Shown here piece after piece: positions 8,399 through 16,245 of a DNA stretch of 64,000 bases; within the stretch, counting starts at the first letter, position 1, and each line of letters begins with the position of its first letter. Made by a program: the position numbers and the translations under genes. This DNA is from Nitrosomonas sp. Nm132 (GTDB taxonomy: Bacteria > Pseudomonadota > Gammaproteobacteria > Burkholderiales > Nitrosomonadaceae), in assembly GCF_900100485.1 (NCBI RefSeq), contig NZ_FNDH01000009.1, positions 23,510 to 87,509 of the forward strand, given 5' to 3'. The notes beneath the pieces were generated by a model, which searched no databases, was not told the DNA's origin, and saw only the letters and a program-made list of their open reading frames with translations.

Positions 8399-9260
8399 CC
8401 ACCCAATAATACCTTGCTCACTTCGTGAAGATTGGGCGCAAATCGTTGATGAATACTCAGACGCCTTAAAAGCTGCTGCCCACACCATCGGTTCTCATGG
8501 GCTGGATCGTGAAGCTTTCGAGGAATCAGGATTGTTTAAAAGTGCCATCGAGAGAATTCGTGGACAGCAAGCCGCTACCACAAGTATCAAGTATGCATTC
8601 ATTGAAGATACTCTTAAATTTTTACAAAGTAATGGCCTCATTCAACATTATGAATTTGTAGGTTCACGTGATCGCCATGATTTTGAGGTACATTTTGATG
8701 ATGGCAGGCTTTGTTGCATAGAAGCAAAGGGCTGTCTTGACGGAAACAACACCAATATCTTTGTGAGACCGCAAAATGCTGATGAATTTATCATTTGGTC
8801 ACTTTGCCAAAACCCAGGCTCTGATCCTCGGCATAATGCGTGGAGTGGGATTCATACTCGACTAAGTGCAGAAATCGTAGCTCGTCGCGAACGAGTGGAC
8901 GGCCTCATTATTTGGGATATGTTATGTGGCACTTTAGCAAGACCTTGTCCAAAGTTGCAATCTTATCCAGATCGTTTCACTAATCTTTCAGGAAAGCATG
9001 TCCCACCGCCATGTATCTATCTATTTCCTCGTACTATACCCGATGCACGCAATAATCCAAATCCAACTCCCTGGAACTTGAGTGATATTCGATTTTTGAA
9101 AATTCTTGCTAACGCATTTCACACGCTTAAAGATGATGCTGTGAAAGTCCGCATCGAAGTACGTATGCATGAAGCGGATATTCAACGTCGAACAACCTAC
9201 ACAACAAACAACTCTCAGTTACATCAAAGCGGTTGGACTTCAATTCGAAGAGCACGATAA
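8391..9260 (+). CDS. Restriction endonuclease partner of the C5 methylase
   Basis: About 289 residues. I place the start at TTG 8391 because CGGAGG at 8379-8384 sits six bases upstream and overlaps the end of the methylase gene; the frame runs further upstream but reads only out-of-frame methylase sequence. The core D97FEV...C-I-E111-A-K113 is a PD-(D/E)XK nuclease motif. Its position between a C5 methylase and Vsr is the usual arrangement of type II systems. I cannot assign a specificity. Confidence 0.7.
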   Translation: MPSHPIIPCSLREDWAQIVDEYSDALKAAAHTIGSHGLDREAFEESGLFKSAIERIRGQQAATTSIKYAFIEDTLKFLQSNGLIQHYEFVGSRDRHDFEVHFDDGRLCCIEAKGCLDGNNTNIFVRPQNADEFIIWSLCQNPGSDPRHNAWSGIHTRLSAEIVARRERVDGLIIWDMLCGTLARPCPKLQSYPDRFTNLSGKHVPPPCIYLFPRTIPDARNNPNPTPWNLSDIRFLKILANAFHTLKDDAVKVRIEVRMHEADIQRRTTYTTNNSQLHQSGWTSIRRAR

Positions 9261-9679
9261 ATATTGTGGATAACCTAAGCCCCGAACAACGTCGTAGAAC
9301 TATGGCGGCAGTCAAGAGCCGAGACACGGGCCTAGAAATCATAGTCAGAAGACTGCTGCACGCATCTGGGTTTCGTTTCCGACTGCATCGAAAAGACCTC
9401 CCAGGCAAACCTGATATTGTGCTGCCTAAATATCGAACAGTTATTTTGGTTCATGGCTGTTTTTGGCATCAACATCCAGAATGCAAATATTCTTCAATAC
9501 CCGCTACTCGACAAGACTATTGGCAAGCTAAACTAAATCGCAATGTTTTACGAGATCAGAAAAATACCCTCGAGCTAACCGCACTCGGCTGGAAAGTTTT
9601 TATAATTTGGGAATGTGAGATTAAAGATAAAATGACATTTTCAGAAAAGATTCACCAGCTTCTATCTTTGCGGCATTAA
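9233..9679 (+). CDS. vsr: Very short patch repair (Vsr) endonuclease
   Basis: A 148-residue Vsr protein. Family signatures are SPEQRRRTMAAVKSRDT, FRLHRKDLPGKPDIVLP (with the catalytic Asp), VHGCFWHQHPECKY and the closing GWKVFIIWECE. The start may be TTG 9233, overlapping the endonuclease gene by 28 bases, or GTG 9266, nearer the usual family start. Vsr nicks T:G mismatches formed when 5-methylcytosine deaminates, which matches the C5 methylase two genes upstream. The three genes form one overlapping operon. Confidence 0.95.
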   Translation: MDFNSKSTINIVDNLSPEQRRRTMAAVKSRDTGLEIIVRRLLHASGFRFRLHRKDLPGKPDIVLPKYRTVILVHGCFWHQHPECKYSSIPATRQDYWQAKLNRNVLRDQKNTLELTALGWKVFIIWECEIKDKMTFSEKIHQLLSLRH

Positions 9680-9798
9680 AACAGCTAATTTGATAACCCT
9701 TTAAAACCCACATAACCTTTTAACCCCATCCGCCCAAACCCCACCTGCGGTCTTCCTTCCGCCTTATTCCGCCCAATGTCTTCCGCCATCATGGCGGT

Positions 9799-9957
9799 AT
9801 GACACGACAAATCAAAAGCATCATCATTCACTGCACAGCCACGCCCAATGGCAAGCACTTTTCTGTCAACAATATCGATCGCTGGCACCGAGAGTGTGGA
9901 TTTAATTGTTCTGCTGAATTGAAGCAGCATCAAAGATGCCATATCCGGCTGATCCTG
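9799..9957 (+). pseudogene. N-acetylmuramoyl-L-alanine amidase, 5' fragment
   Basis: The first 33 or so residues (MTRQIKSIIIHCTATP, then VNNIDRWHRECGF) match the N-terminus of phage-type amidase endolysins, including the zinc-ligand His of IIIHCTAT. After about 45 codons the similarity is lost and the rest of the domain is missing. The fragment lies between the restriction-modification set and the portal promoter, so it marks a deletion or insertion junction. An intact M15 endolysin is encoded at 58872-59357. Confidence 0.6.
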
Positions 9958-9970
9958 CATCCCCGGCAGT

Positions 9971-9986
9971 GTCGTGATGCTACTTT
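9971..9986 (+). promoter_or_regulatory. Phage-type promoter ahead of the portal gene
   Basis: GTCGTGA (9971-9977), A9982 and T9986 fit the shared motif. Reading A and T as -11 and -7 puts the start at about 9993, against the ATG at 9992. No Shine-Dalgarno sequence lies between motif and ATG, so a leaderless mRNA is predicted. Confidence 0.65.
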
Positions 9987-9991
9987 AGCGC

Positions 9992-11740
9992 ATGAACGAC
10001 ATTCCCTCATACGTAGCCTTCGACGATAATGCGCCACAAGATGAGCGCTATGACGCCCATGCAGAGTTACAAAAAAGTGCATTATCAGAATTAATTCCGC
10101 GCCCTGAGATACAGCCGGTCATTGACTATATTCTTGATGACTTGGCTGAACAGGAAATGAGAAAGGCTTTAGCGAAGCCGAATATCATTCCTTTCCCTTC
10201 TAAAGCAGTCAAGAATAAGCAACCTGGCATGCAATCCGTGTATCTGGATGATATGCAGGTATCGGTCATGGGGCACTACTACGATAAGCCTGGCGTGTTC
10301 AGCTTCGACTCCATGCGTGCCATGGTCGAACAGACGCCGATACTCAATTCCGTAATCATGACACGTATCCGCCAGGTTCAGCGGTTCTGCAGGATACAGG
10401 AATCCGGTCGCGGGCCTGGCTTCGAGATCAAGCTCAAAGACCGTGAGGCAGAGGTAACGGATACCAACCGTCAATCCATCCAATTGATGCAGGATTTCAT
10501 GCTTAACTGCGGGTGGGAAGCAAAACCACGCCAAAGAATGCGACTTAAGCGCGATGATTTTCCGTCATTCGTGGCCAAGCTGGCCCGGGATAGTCTCACC
10601 ATGGATTCAATGGCTATCGAGACAGAATACAAGCGTGACAGAAAGCTTGGGATGGATGGATTGTATGCCGTGGATGGTTCCACGATCAGGCTTTGCACGG
10701 AAGATGGTTATGAGGGAGATGACGAGATATTCGCGCTGCAGGTGGTGCAGGGGCGCATCCGTACTGCCTATACCTATGACGATCTGATCTATGTGCCGCG
10801 CAATCCGCGTACGGATGTATTAACTGGTGGTTATGGTCTGGCTGAGACCGAGTTATTGATTCGCGTGGTCACCGGCTTCCTGAATGCCATGACCTACAAT
10901 CAAAAATACTTCGATAGTAACGCGATTCCCAAAGGGCTGTTGCACTTATCCGGAAATTATTCCGAGAAAGACCTGTCGGCATTCAAGCGCTACTGGAATG
11001 CAATGGTGAAGGGTGTCAACAATGCCTGGACGTTGCCGGTCATGGTATCCAAGGATCAGGAATCCCGCGCGGCCTTTGAGCGCTTTGGTGTCGATGTCGA
11101 TGAGATGATGTTCTCGAAATGGATGACGTTCCTGGCATCGATCATCTGTGCCATTTACGGCATTTCTCCTGATGAGATTAACTTTGAGAGTTTTAGCGCC
11201 AGTAAATCATCCCTTTCTGGTTCGGATACATCGGAGAAGCTGGCAAATTCAAAAGACAGCGGCTTACGCCCACTTCTGACTTATCTGGAAAATATTTTCT
11301 CGGATTTCATTATTCAGGATTTCAGCGAGCAATATGTGTTTCGCTGGACAGGGCTCGATGAGGAAGACGAAGAAAAGCGCCATGAAATTCGCAAGCTGGT
11401 ACTCAAGGTCAATGAAATACGCGCCCAAGAAGGTTATGACAAGCTAAATGACAAATGGGGTGAGGCCCCTGTCAATCCTGCCTTACTTGGCGCTTGGCAG
11501 TCCGAACAGCAACAGAATGATCAAGATTTTGGTAACCCGAACGAGCAAGGCGGCAATCCTGAAGGTGACGAGAATCATGGACAGTCCGATTTTGGAGATC
11601 CCGGAAAAGACGGCGCAGGGGATCAGGAAGATGCTGATTTTGGAGAGCCTGGTGAGGAAGACGGTGATGATGACAATGATTCTGATGATGAGAATCTAGG
11701 AAAGTCATTCGGCCTTCCGGTTTACACGTTCGAGGTCTGA
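9992..11740 (+). CDS. Portal protein
   Basis: A 582-residue protein with the features of phage portal proteins: an N-terminal arm, a long alpha/beta wing region (about 60-330) and a conserved stretch around FGVDVDEMMFSKW and YGISPDEINF (about 360-400). The C-terminal 80 residues are very acidic, with repeats of DFG(N/D/E)P, and probably flexible. It should form the dodecameric ring at the capsid vertex that binds terminase and later the connector proteins. It is the first gene of the 9992-14113 unit, behind a phage-type promoter, and the ATG lies at the predicted transcription start. In most phages this gene would follow terL directly; here 6.4 kb of cargo separates them. Confidence 0.88.
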   Translation: MNDIPSYVAFDDNAPQDERYDAHAELQKSALSELIPRPEIQPVIDYILDDLAEQEMRKALAKPNIIPFPSKAVKNKQPGMQSVYLDDMQVSVMGHYYDKPGVFSFDSMRAMVEQTPILNSVIMTRIRQVQRFCRIQESGRGPGFEIKLKDREAEVTDTNRQSIQLMQDFMLNCGWEAKPRQRMRLKRDDFPSFVAKLARDSLTMDSMAIETEYKRDRKLGMDGLYAVDGSTIRLCTEDGYEGDDEIFALQVVQGRIRTAYTYDDLIYVPRNPRTDVLTGGYGLAETELLIRVVTGFLNAMTYNQKYFDSNAIPKGLLHLSGNYSEKDLSAFKRYWNAMVKGVNNAWTLPVMVSKDQESRAAFERFGVDVDEMMFSKWMTFLASIICAIYGISPDEINFESFSASKSSLSGSDTSEKLANSKDSGLRPLLTYLENIFSDFIIQDFSEQYVFRWTGLDEEDEEKRHEIRKLVLKVNEIRAQEGYDKLNDKWGEAPVNPALLGAWQSEQQQNDQDFGNPNEQGGNPEGDENHGQSDFGDPGKDGAGDQEDADFGEPGEEDGDDDNDSDDENLGKSFGLPVYTFEV

Positions 11741-11742
11741 TC

Positions 11743-13326
11743 TTGGACAAGGTATCCCGCGCAGTAGTAGGTGACGAAATATATTTCCACCATAAAGATG
11801 ACCCGTGCTGTGGAAAGGTGCTGTCTGTCGGGAAACATGGTGTGACGGTAGATCATGAAGGAAAACGTCAGAGTGTCACATGGGAACGTGTGCTAGGCCA
11901 TAAGAAGCGAATATCACAAAAACTAAAAATAATACATGAAGGTGATGACGGCATGATTGTCGAGGATCCTGCGGGGAAAAGACGGTTTGTGCACATTCCA
12001 CCGGAAGCGAAAGAGGATCAATACATGGTTAAAGCATTGGCTGATAAACGGCTATTGTTGTTTACAAAGTCAGAGAAGATCGCTAATCGTGCAGGCCTTC
12101 ACTTGGAAAACAGGACGGACCGTACAGGACGAAATCAAAAAAAATGGGTACGAAGTAATCCTGAAATCACCGCAGGTAATAAACGATCAAAAGCAAAAGA
12201 CCCTGACCCAAAGGATAGGCGTGGATCAACGGCAGGATATGGTATCCATAATATTGAGGCTGTTGACAGAATTCAATTTAAATTAGGAGAGCTTACCGGA
12301 GAGGGTGAGGTCGTTGGCAATCCTGGTAAAGATGGTGCTCATGTCAAGGATTCAAGCGGTCATATTCATCAGGTGCGCTGGGATCAGGTAACAGGGCACA
12401 AAGCAGGTCCAAGTACGAAGAAGCCAGAGCACGAGAGACCGGTTCTAGGCAAGCAGGAGCCTATTCATCCTGATAATTTTAATGCGTCAGAATACGCAAA
12501 AACTCATGATAAAGCTGATGTGACTCCAGAAGAAATTCTTTACCACTTCCCAGAGGATACTACAGATAAAATTACGAACGTTCGTGATCGACTGAGATCG
12601 GTTGAGCAGACAATTGATAAGTACAGGCAGGACGGCAAGTATGAAGATGCACGTAAAGCATTGCATCATCAGATTGTCCGTAAAATTATGTCACCCGAGA
12701 AAATTAAGGATGCTACGCCATTTGATGGTGAGAAACCTGTATTTATCATTTTGGGAGGTCGTGGAGGATCAGGCAAGTCATGGTTTGAAGGAAATGTTTA
12801 CGATCCATCTAAATTTATCGTGTTGGATGCTGATCATATAAAAGGCATGCTTCCTGAATATGAGGGTTGGAATGCACACCAGGTTCATGAAGAATCCGGT
12901 GATATATTCGATGAATTGGTTAAGACTGCACGTTTCCTTGGCTTGAACGTAGTTCTTGATAAAACTATGAAAACCGCCAAGAGCTCAATTGCAGACGTTC
13001 ATGCGTTTAAGGATGCCGGATACCGAACGGAGGCACATTATATGCATTTGCCGCGCCAAGAAGCAGCCAAGAGAGCGGTGGCTAGGTTTCTTGGAAAAAC
13101 CAAGAGATTTGTGCCGCCAGAGGTAGTATTGAGCAATACGACCAATGAGCATAGCTTTGATCAAGTCAAACATTTAGTAGATGACTGGAGTTTCCGTGAT
13201 AATAACGTACAGCAAGGTCAGCAGCCTATTTTGATCTCAATGAAGAAGGCCATTGCGAAATTGACGAAGGCAATTAGTGAGAGGATAATTGTATTTTGGA
13301 GGTGCAACGATGGAAAAACACAATGA
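11743..13326 (+). CDS. Zeta-toxin-like P-loop kinase with duplicated N-terminal domain (polyvalent protein)
   Basis: A 527-residue protein from TTG 11743, two bases after the portal stop. Two similar SH3-like segments (about 8-50 and 180-225) share the pattern GKVxxxGKxG, then V-x-W-(E/D)-x-V-x-GHK. The C-terminal half is a Zeta-type kinase: GGRGGSGKS Walker A at about 338-346, LDADHIKG after the next strand, and LDKTMK further on. Zeta-type kinases phosphorylate UDP-sugars or other small targets. Fusion with accessory domains next to a portal gene is typical of the polyvalent proteins described by Iyer and Aravind's group, thought to enter the host with phage DNA. Activity on a specific substrate is not established. 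Confidence 0.7.
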   Translation: MDKVSRAVVGDEIYFHHKDDPCCGKVLSVGKHGVTVDHEGKRQSVTWERVLGHKKRISQKLKIIHEGDDGMIVEDPAGKRRFVHIPPEAKEDQYMVKALADKRLLLFTKSEKIANRAGLHLENRTDRTGRNQKKWVRSNPEITAGNKRSKAKDPDPKDRRGSTAGYGIHNIEAVDRIQFKLGELTGEGEVVGNPGKDGAHVKDSSGHIHQVRWDQVTGHKAGPSTKKPEHERPVLGKQEPIHPDNFNASEYAKTHDKADVTPEEILYHFPEDTTDKITNVRDRLRSVEQTIDKYRQDGKYEDARKALHHQIVRKIMSPEKIKDATPFDGEKPVFIILGGRGGSGKSWFEGNVYDPSKFIVLDADHIKGMLPEYEGWNAHQVHEESGDIFDELVKTARFLGLNVVLDKTMKTAKSSIADVHAFKDAGYRTEAHYMHLPRQEAAKRAVARFLGKTKRFVPPEVVLSNTTNEHSFDQVKHLVDDWSFRDNNVQQGQQPILISMKKAIAKLTKAISERIIVFWRCNDGKTQ

Positions 13327-13504
13327 AGTGAATGTGAAAAAGCCCATTCCAGGACCTGATGAAAGGCCAGACCTGTACGATGCCTATGATGGTATTGATA
13401 GACCAGAGGGATATAAAACAGGTGTAGAGATGCCTGATTATATCCAGAAGATGATTGAAGAACGGAAGGCTAAACAGCAACAGCCAGCAGTAACTAATCA
13501 TTAA
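13310..13504 (+). CDS. Small hypothetical phage protein
   Basis: 64 residues from ATG 13310, preceded by a strong GGAGG and overlapping the end of the kinase gene by 17 bases. The protein is hydrophilic, proline-rich near the N-terminus and charged near the C-terminus (QKMIEERKAKQQQ). I recognise no family. The tight coupling places it in the portal operon. Confidence 0.65.
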   Translation: MEKHNEVNVKKPIPGPDERPDLYDAYDGIDRPEGYKTGVEMPDYIQKMIEERKAKQQQPAVTNH

Positions 13505-13531
13505 ATCAAATCTGGAAGAAGGGGGAAAAGA

Positions 13532-14113
13532 ATGGAGCAAGTTATCCCATTCTTCAAGTCGCACATTAGCGGCTACACCCGAGGTAATACCTACGTTCAT
13601 GACCATTACCGTCGAGCTGCAAAATTTGCGGCTGCCAAGCATAAAGGCCAAACCCGCAAGGATGGCAAAACACCCTACATAACACACCCAGTCCAGGTGG
13701 CATCTATTCTGAGTAGAGAGGCCAAAGTAACCGATCCGGTTATCCTGTTAAGCGCATTACTACATGACACACTGGAAGATACCGACACCAGCTACGAGGA
13801 ATTGGAAGCAGAGTTCGGCAACGAGGTTGCCAATCTGGTGCTGGAAGTAACCAATAATCCAAACCTATCCAAGCTGGACAGCAAAACAGCACAAATTGCC
13901 AAGCCGTGGTCTCCAAAGGCTATCAGACTCAAGATGGCCGACAAGACGGCTAACCTGCGCGATCTGGTCAATGCTCCACCAGTTGGAATGTCAAAAGACA
14001 AAAAGATTGAATACGCCAATCATGCCAGAAAGGTGATTGAAGGCATGAGAGAGCATCCAGAAGCGTTAAAACGATTATTCGATCTAGCCTACCAAATAGT
14101 TCTCAGTCACTAA
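13532..14113 (+). CDS. SpoT/MESH1-type HD hydrolase with phage head-cargo tag
   Basis: 193 residues. The HD hydrolase motifs of (p)ppGpp hydrolases are all present: H52 in YITHPVQ, H78-D79 in LLHDT, ED at 82-83, and KMADKTANLRDL at 134-145, matching the D and N of the RelA/SpoT hydrolase site. There is no synthetase domain. The first 24 residues (IPFFKSHISGYTRG, then YVHDH) resemble the start of the 2119-residue polyvalent protein, suggesting a shared targeting tag. A strong GGGGGAAAAG ribosome site precedes the ATG. The predicted role is removal of host alarmone or a related nucleotide. Confidence 0.8.
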   Translation: MEQVIPFFKSHISGYTRGNTYVHDHYRRAAKFAAAKHKGQTRKDGKTPYITHPVQVASILSREAKVTDPVILLSALLHDTLEDTDTSYEELEAEFGNEVANLVLEVTNNPNLSKLDSKTAQIAKPWSPKAIRLKMADKTANLRDLVNAPPVGMSKDKKIEYANHARKVIEGMREHPEALKRLFDLAYQIVLSH

Positions 14114-14378
14114 ACTGCTTCATTCCATAGCGGTATGGTGTCGTAACGTACCATAATTATCTTCGACAACCTGGGCAAAACTTTTTGCTGCTAAGTATTG
14201 TCTTATTAATTACTCCGAGCGTGTGTGTGGGGTGCTTCAAAAAACATCACGCAGCTGGTGAGCAGATCTCCTTTTGCAGAGTTACCCATCCTCTGTTTCT
14301 TGCGTGAGCCAGTCGATTCCGTGCGTTAGTCGGCGATTCTATTTTTGCAAGCTGAGAAACCGGCTGCAACTATTGTAT

Positions 14379-14394
14379 GTCGTGACCTGACAAT
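14379..14394 (+). promoter_or_regulatory. Phage-type promoter ahead of the gp7/MuF-like head gene
   Basis: GTCGTGA (14379-14385), A14390 and T14394 match the shared motif. The predicted start is about 14401 and the ATG is at 14402. The 288 bases between the HD gene and this ATG contain no other gene. Confidence 0.65.
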
Positions 14395-14401
14395 ATGTGT
14401 C

Positions 14402-15562
14402 ATGACAACGCTTCTAATCGATATAGGCCCATTGAGCGAACATCAATCAGATGAAGCGCTAGAGGCAATCTACAAATCAGTCCACGATCATGGCGGTGAT
14501 GATTCTATCTGGAATCCGCATGAATCCCCATATATCAGACGATTAATCGAGTTATTTACCGAACGAGGATTAACTCGTCTCGAAAAGGTAAGGACAGAGT
14601 TAACTGCGTGGGCTAAAGGTGAAAAACACCGTAAAGATAGTCCTGTTCCAAGGCCGGAGGGCATGATACGCCGGTGGGACAAAGGCGAGCTTGCATTGGT
14701 CAAGCTCTATCTTGAAGCCTTGCCACCGGAGCAATTCACCCTGGATGATTGGGGAATGGTCGTTGATTTTTTGGTGCAGCGTTATCTGCCGGAAGATGAA
14801 TTGCGTACCGAAGCAGAATGGCTGGCAACGCGATCAGGATTAATGGGCAAGGTGCAAGCAAACATGCAAAAGTCACCAAACTTGAAGCAGGCAGACAGGT
14901 TGCTGGCAGCTATGCCCAATACCGTCAAGGGTGCGTCCAAGCAATTCAAACTATCATCCGTGCAACATGCGGTACTGGACTTTGGGCGTGCGCGTGCAGC
15001 CGAAGCAGTGACAAGGCTATCTGACAACGTGCGTCACAAAATGCGTGATGTGATCATGCAGCATGAAGAACAGAAGATGCTCAATGGTGGAGCAGCTACG
15101 CCGGGGTCAGCCCTAAAAACGCGATTGTTAGATGAATTTGCCGTATTGAACAGAGATTGGCGGCGTATTGCGTTGACAGAAGCAGGAGAGGTCGCAAATC
15201 AAGGATTTATTGCTTCATTGTCTCCTGGCGCCAAGGTAAAAAGAATTGAGCAGTATCGTGGAGCATGTCCATTTTGCCGGAAGATAGACGGTGTAGTAAT
15301 GGAAGTGGTTCCAGCTAGCAAGGATGATAAAGACCCGGATAAGATGATTTGGGTAGGAAAAAACAATGTAGAGCGATCAGGTTCCCCGCGTAAACGTGTA
15401 GGAGGCGAGTTGGTGGAGCGTTTGCCTGAAGAGCAGTGGTGGGTGCCTGCAGGTGTAGCGCATCCAATGTGCCGTGGTCAATGGATAAAATTATCCGAAT
15501 CCAGAGCGGATGATGATCCTGATTTTGCTGAATGGTTGAAAAATACACTGGAGAAGAAATGA
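14402..15562 (+). CDS. Phage head morphogenesis protein (SPP1 gp7 / Mu gpF type)
   Basis: 386 residues from ATG 14402; the frame continues 19 codons upstream, but those lie across the promoter. The C-terminal third holds the MuF-type cysteine pattern: CPFC at about 289-292, GVVMEVV after it, and HPMCRGQW at about 354-361. The N-terminal part is helical. Proteins of this family are minor head proteins that contact the portal and are often ejected with DNA. Its stop overlaps the next ATG (ATGA). The position after the portal is typical for the family. Confidence 0.85.
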   Translation: MTTLLIDIGPLSEHQSDEALEAIYKSVHDHGGDDSIWNPHESPYIRRLIELFTERGLTRLEKVRTELTAWAKGEKHRKDSPVPRPEGMIRRWDKGELALVKLYLEALPPEQFTLDDWGMVVDFLVQRYLPEDELRTEAEWLATRSGLMGKVQANMQKSPNLKQADRLLAAMPNTVKGASKQFKLSSVQHAVLDFGRARAAEAVTRLSDNVRHKMRDVIMQHEEQKMLNGGAATPGSALKTRLLDEFAVLNRDWRRIALTEAGEVANQGFIASLSPGAKVKRIEQYRGACPFCRKIDGVVMEVVPASKDDKDPDKMIWVGKNNVERSGSPRKRVGGELVERLPEEQWWVPAGVAHPMCRGQWIKLSESRADDDPDFAEWLKNTLEKK

Positions 15563-16137
15563 TATTTTTCCTCAAGAATCATCCTATCAATCAAGCTGTA
15601 ATTCGTGGTGCTGCAGTCAAAGACCTGAATGAAGGTGAAATTCGTCGCAATCCTGGCGAACCATCTCCAGAAGCAGCCAAGGCTGACAAGTACAAAATGC
15701 CTGTTATCAAGTGGCGAGGATTGAGCATTCGTATCGAGAATCCTGCCGGTTCCGTGCGCCGTGGCCATAACTGGGAAACCAGAATGAAATATGACTACGG
15801 TTATATCAGCGGCTCAAATGGAGTAGATGGGGACGAGGTGGATGTATATCTTGGGCCATATCTTGATATAGCAGAAATCGTTTACGTAGTTCATCAGCGC
15901 AAATACGGCAAGTGGAACCAATACGACGAAGATAAATGTTTGATCGGATTTATGTCTGAGGATGAAGCCAAGGCAGCTTACCTTGCGCATTACGATGATC
16001 CACGCTTTCTAGGGCCAATAACAGCATTGCCGGTTGAGGAATTTATCGAAAAGGTCAAAGCGACAAGAGAACAGTCTGGAATGATCAAATCGATGATTCT
16101 ATTCTTCAAAGCCAACGTCAATCGGTGCTCGATTTAA
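15559..16137 (+). CDS. Inorganic-pyrophosphatase-fold protein (polyvalent cargo)
   Basis: 192 residues from ATG 15559, overlapping the previous stop. It begins MIFFLKNHP, a tag shared with neighbouring genes. Residues about 50-170 resemble the pyrophosphatase-like domain found in phage polyvalent proteins: IKWRGLSIRIENPAGS, YGYISGSNG and the acidic DGDEVDVYLGP at about 89-99. The acidic residues recall the metal site of soluble pyrophosphatases. The last residues, MIKSMILFFKANVNR, look like the start of another tagged protein, as though two genes were joined by a deletion. Enzymatic activity is unproven. Confidence 0.75.
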   Translation: MIFFLKNHPINQAVIRGAAVKDLNEGEIRRNPGEPSPEAAKADKYKMPVIKWRGLSIRIENPAGSVRRGHNWETRMKYDYGYISGSNGVDGDEVDVYLGPYLDIAEIVYVVHQRKYGKWNQYDEDKCLIGFMSEDEAKAAYLAHYDDPRFLGPITALPVEEFIEKVKATREQSGMIKSMILFFKANVNRCSI

Positions 16138-16195
16138 TGCTGCGATGATGAATATCTAAGCATCACATTCTTAAAACAAGATTCATAAAAAAAGC

Positions 16196-16211
16196 ATCGT
16201 GACACGACAAT
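16196..16211 (+). promoter_or_regulatory. Phage-type promoter ahead of the methylase-helicase gene
   Basis: ATCGTGA (16196-16202), A16207 and T16211. The sequence CGTGACACGACAATxGG is nearly identical to the site at 58819. The predicted start, about 16218, leaves a 28-base leader before ATG 16246. Confidence 0.55.
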
Positions 16212-16245
16212 AGGCTCAATAACCTTTTGTCGAAGTCGCGAGCCT

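Noticed and set aside
14114..14378. Possible gene or IS remnant between the HD gene and the gp7-like gene
   Set aside because: No frame with coding character; a GTCGTAA near 14140 lacks the conserved A and T.
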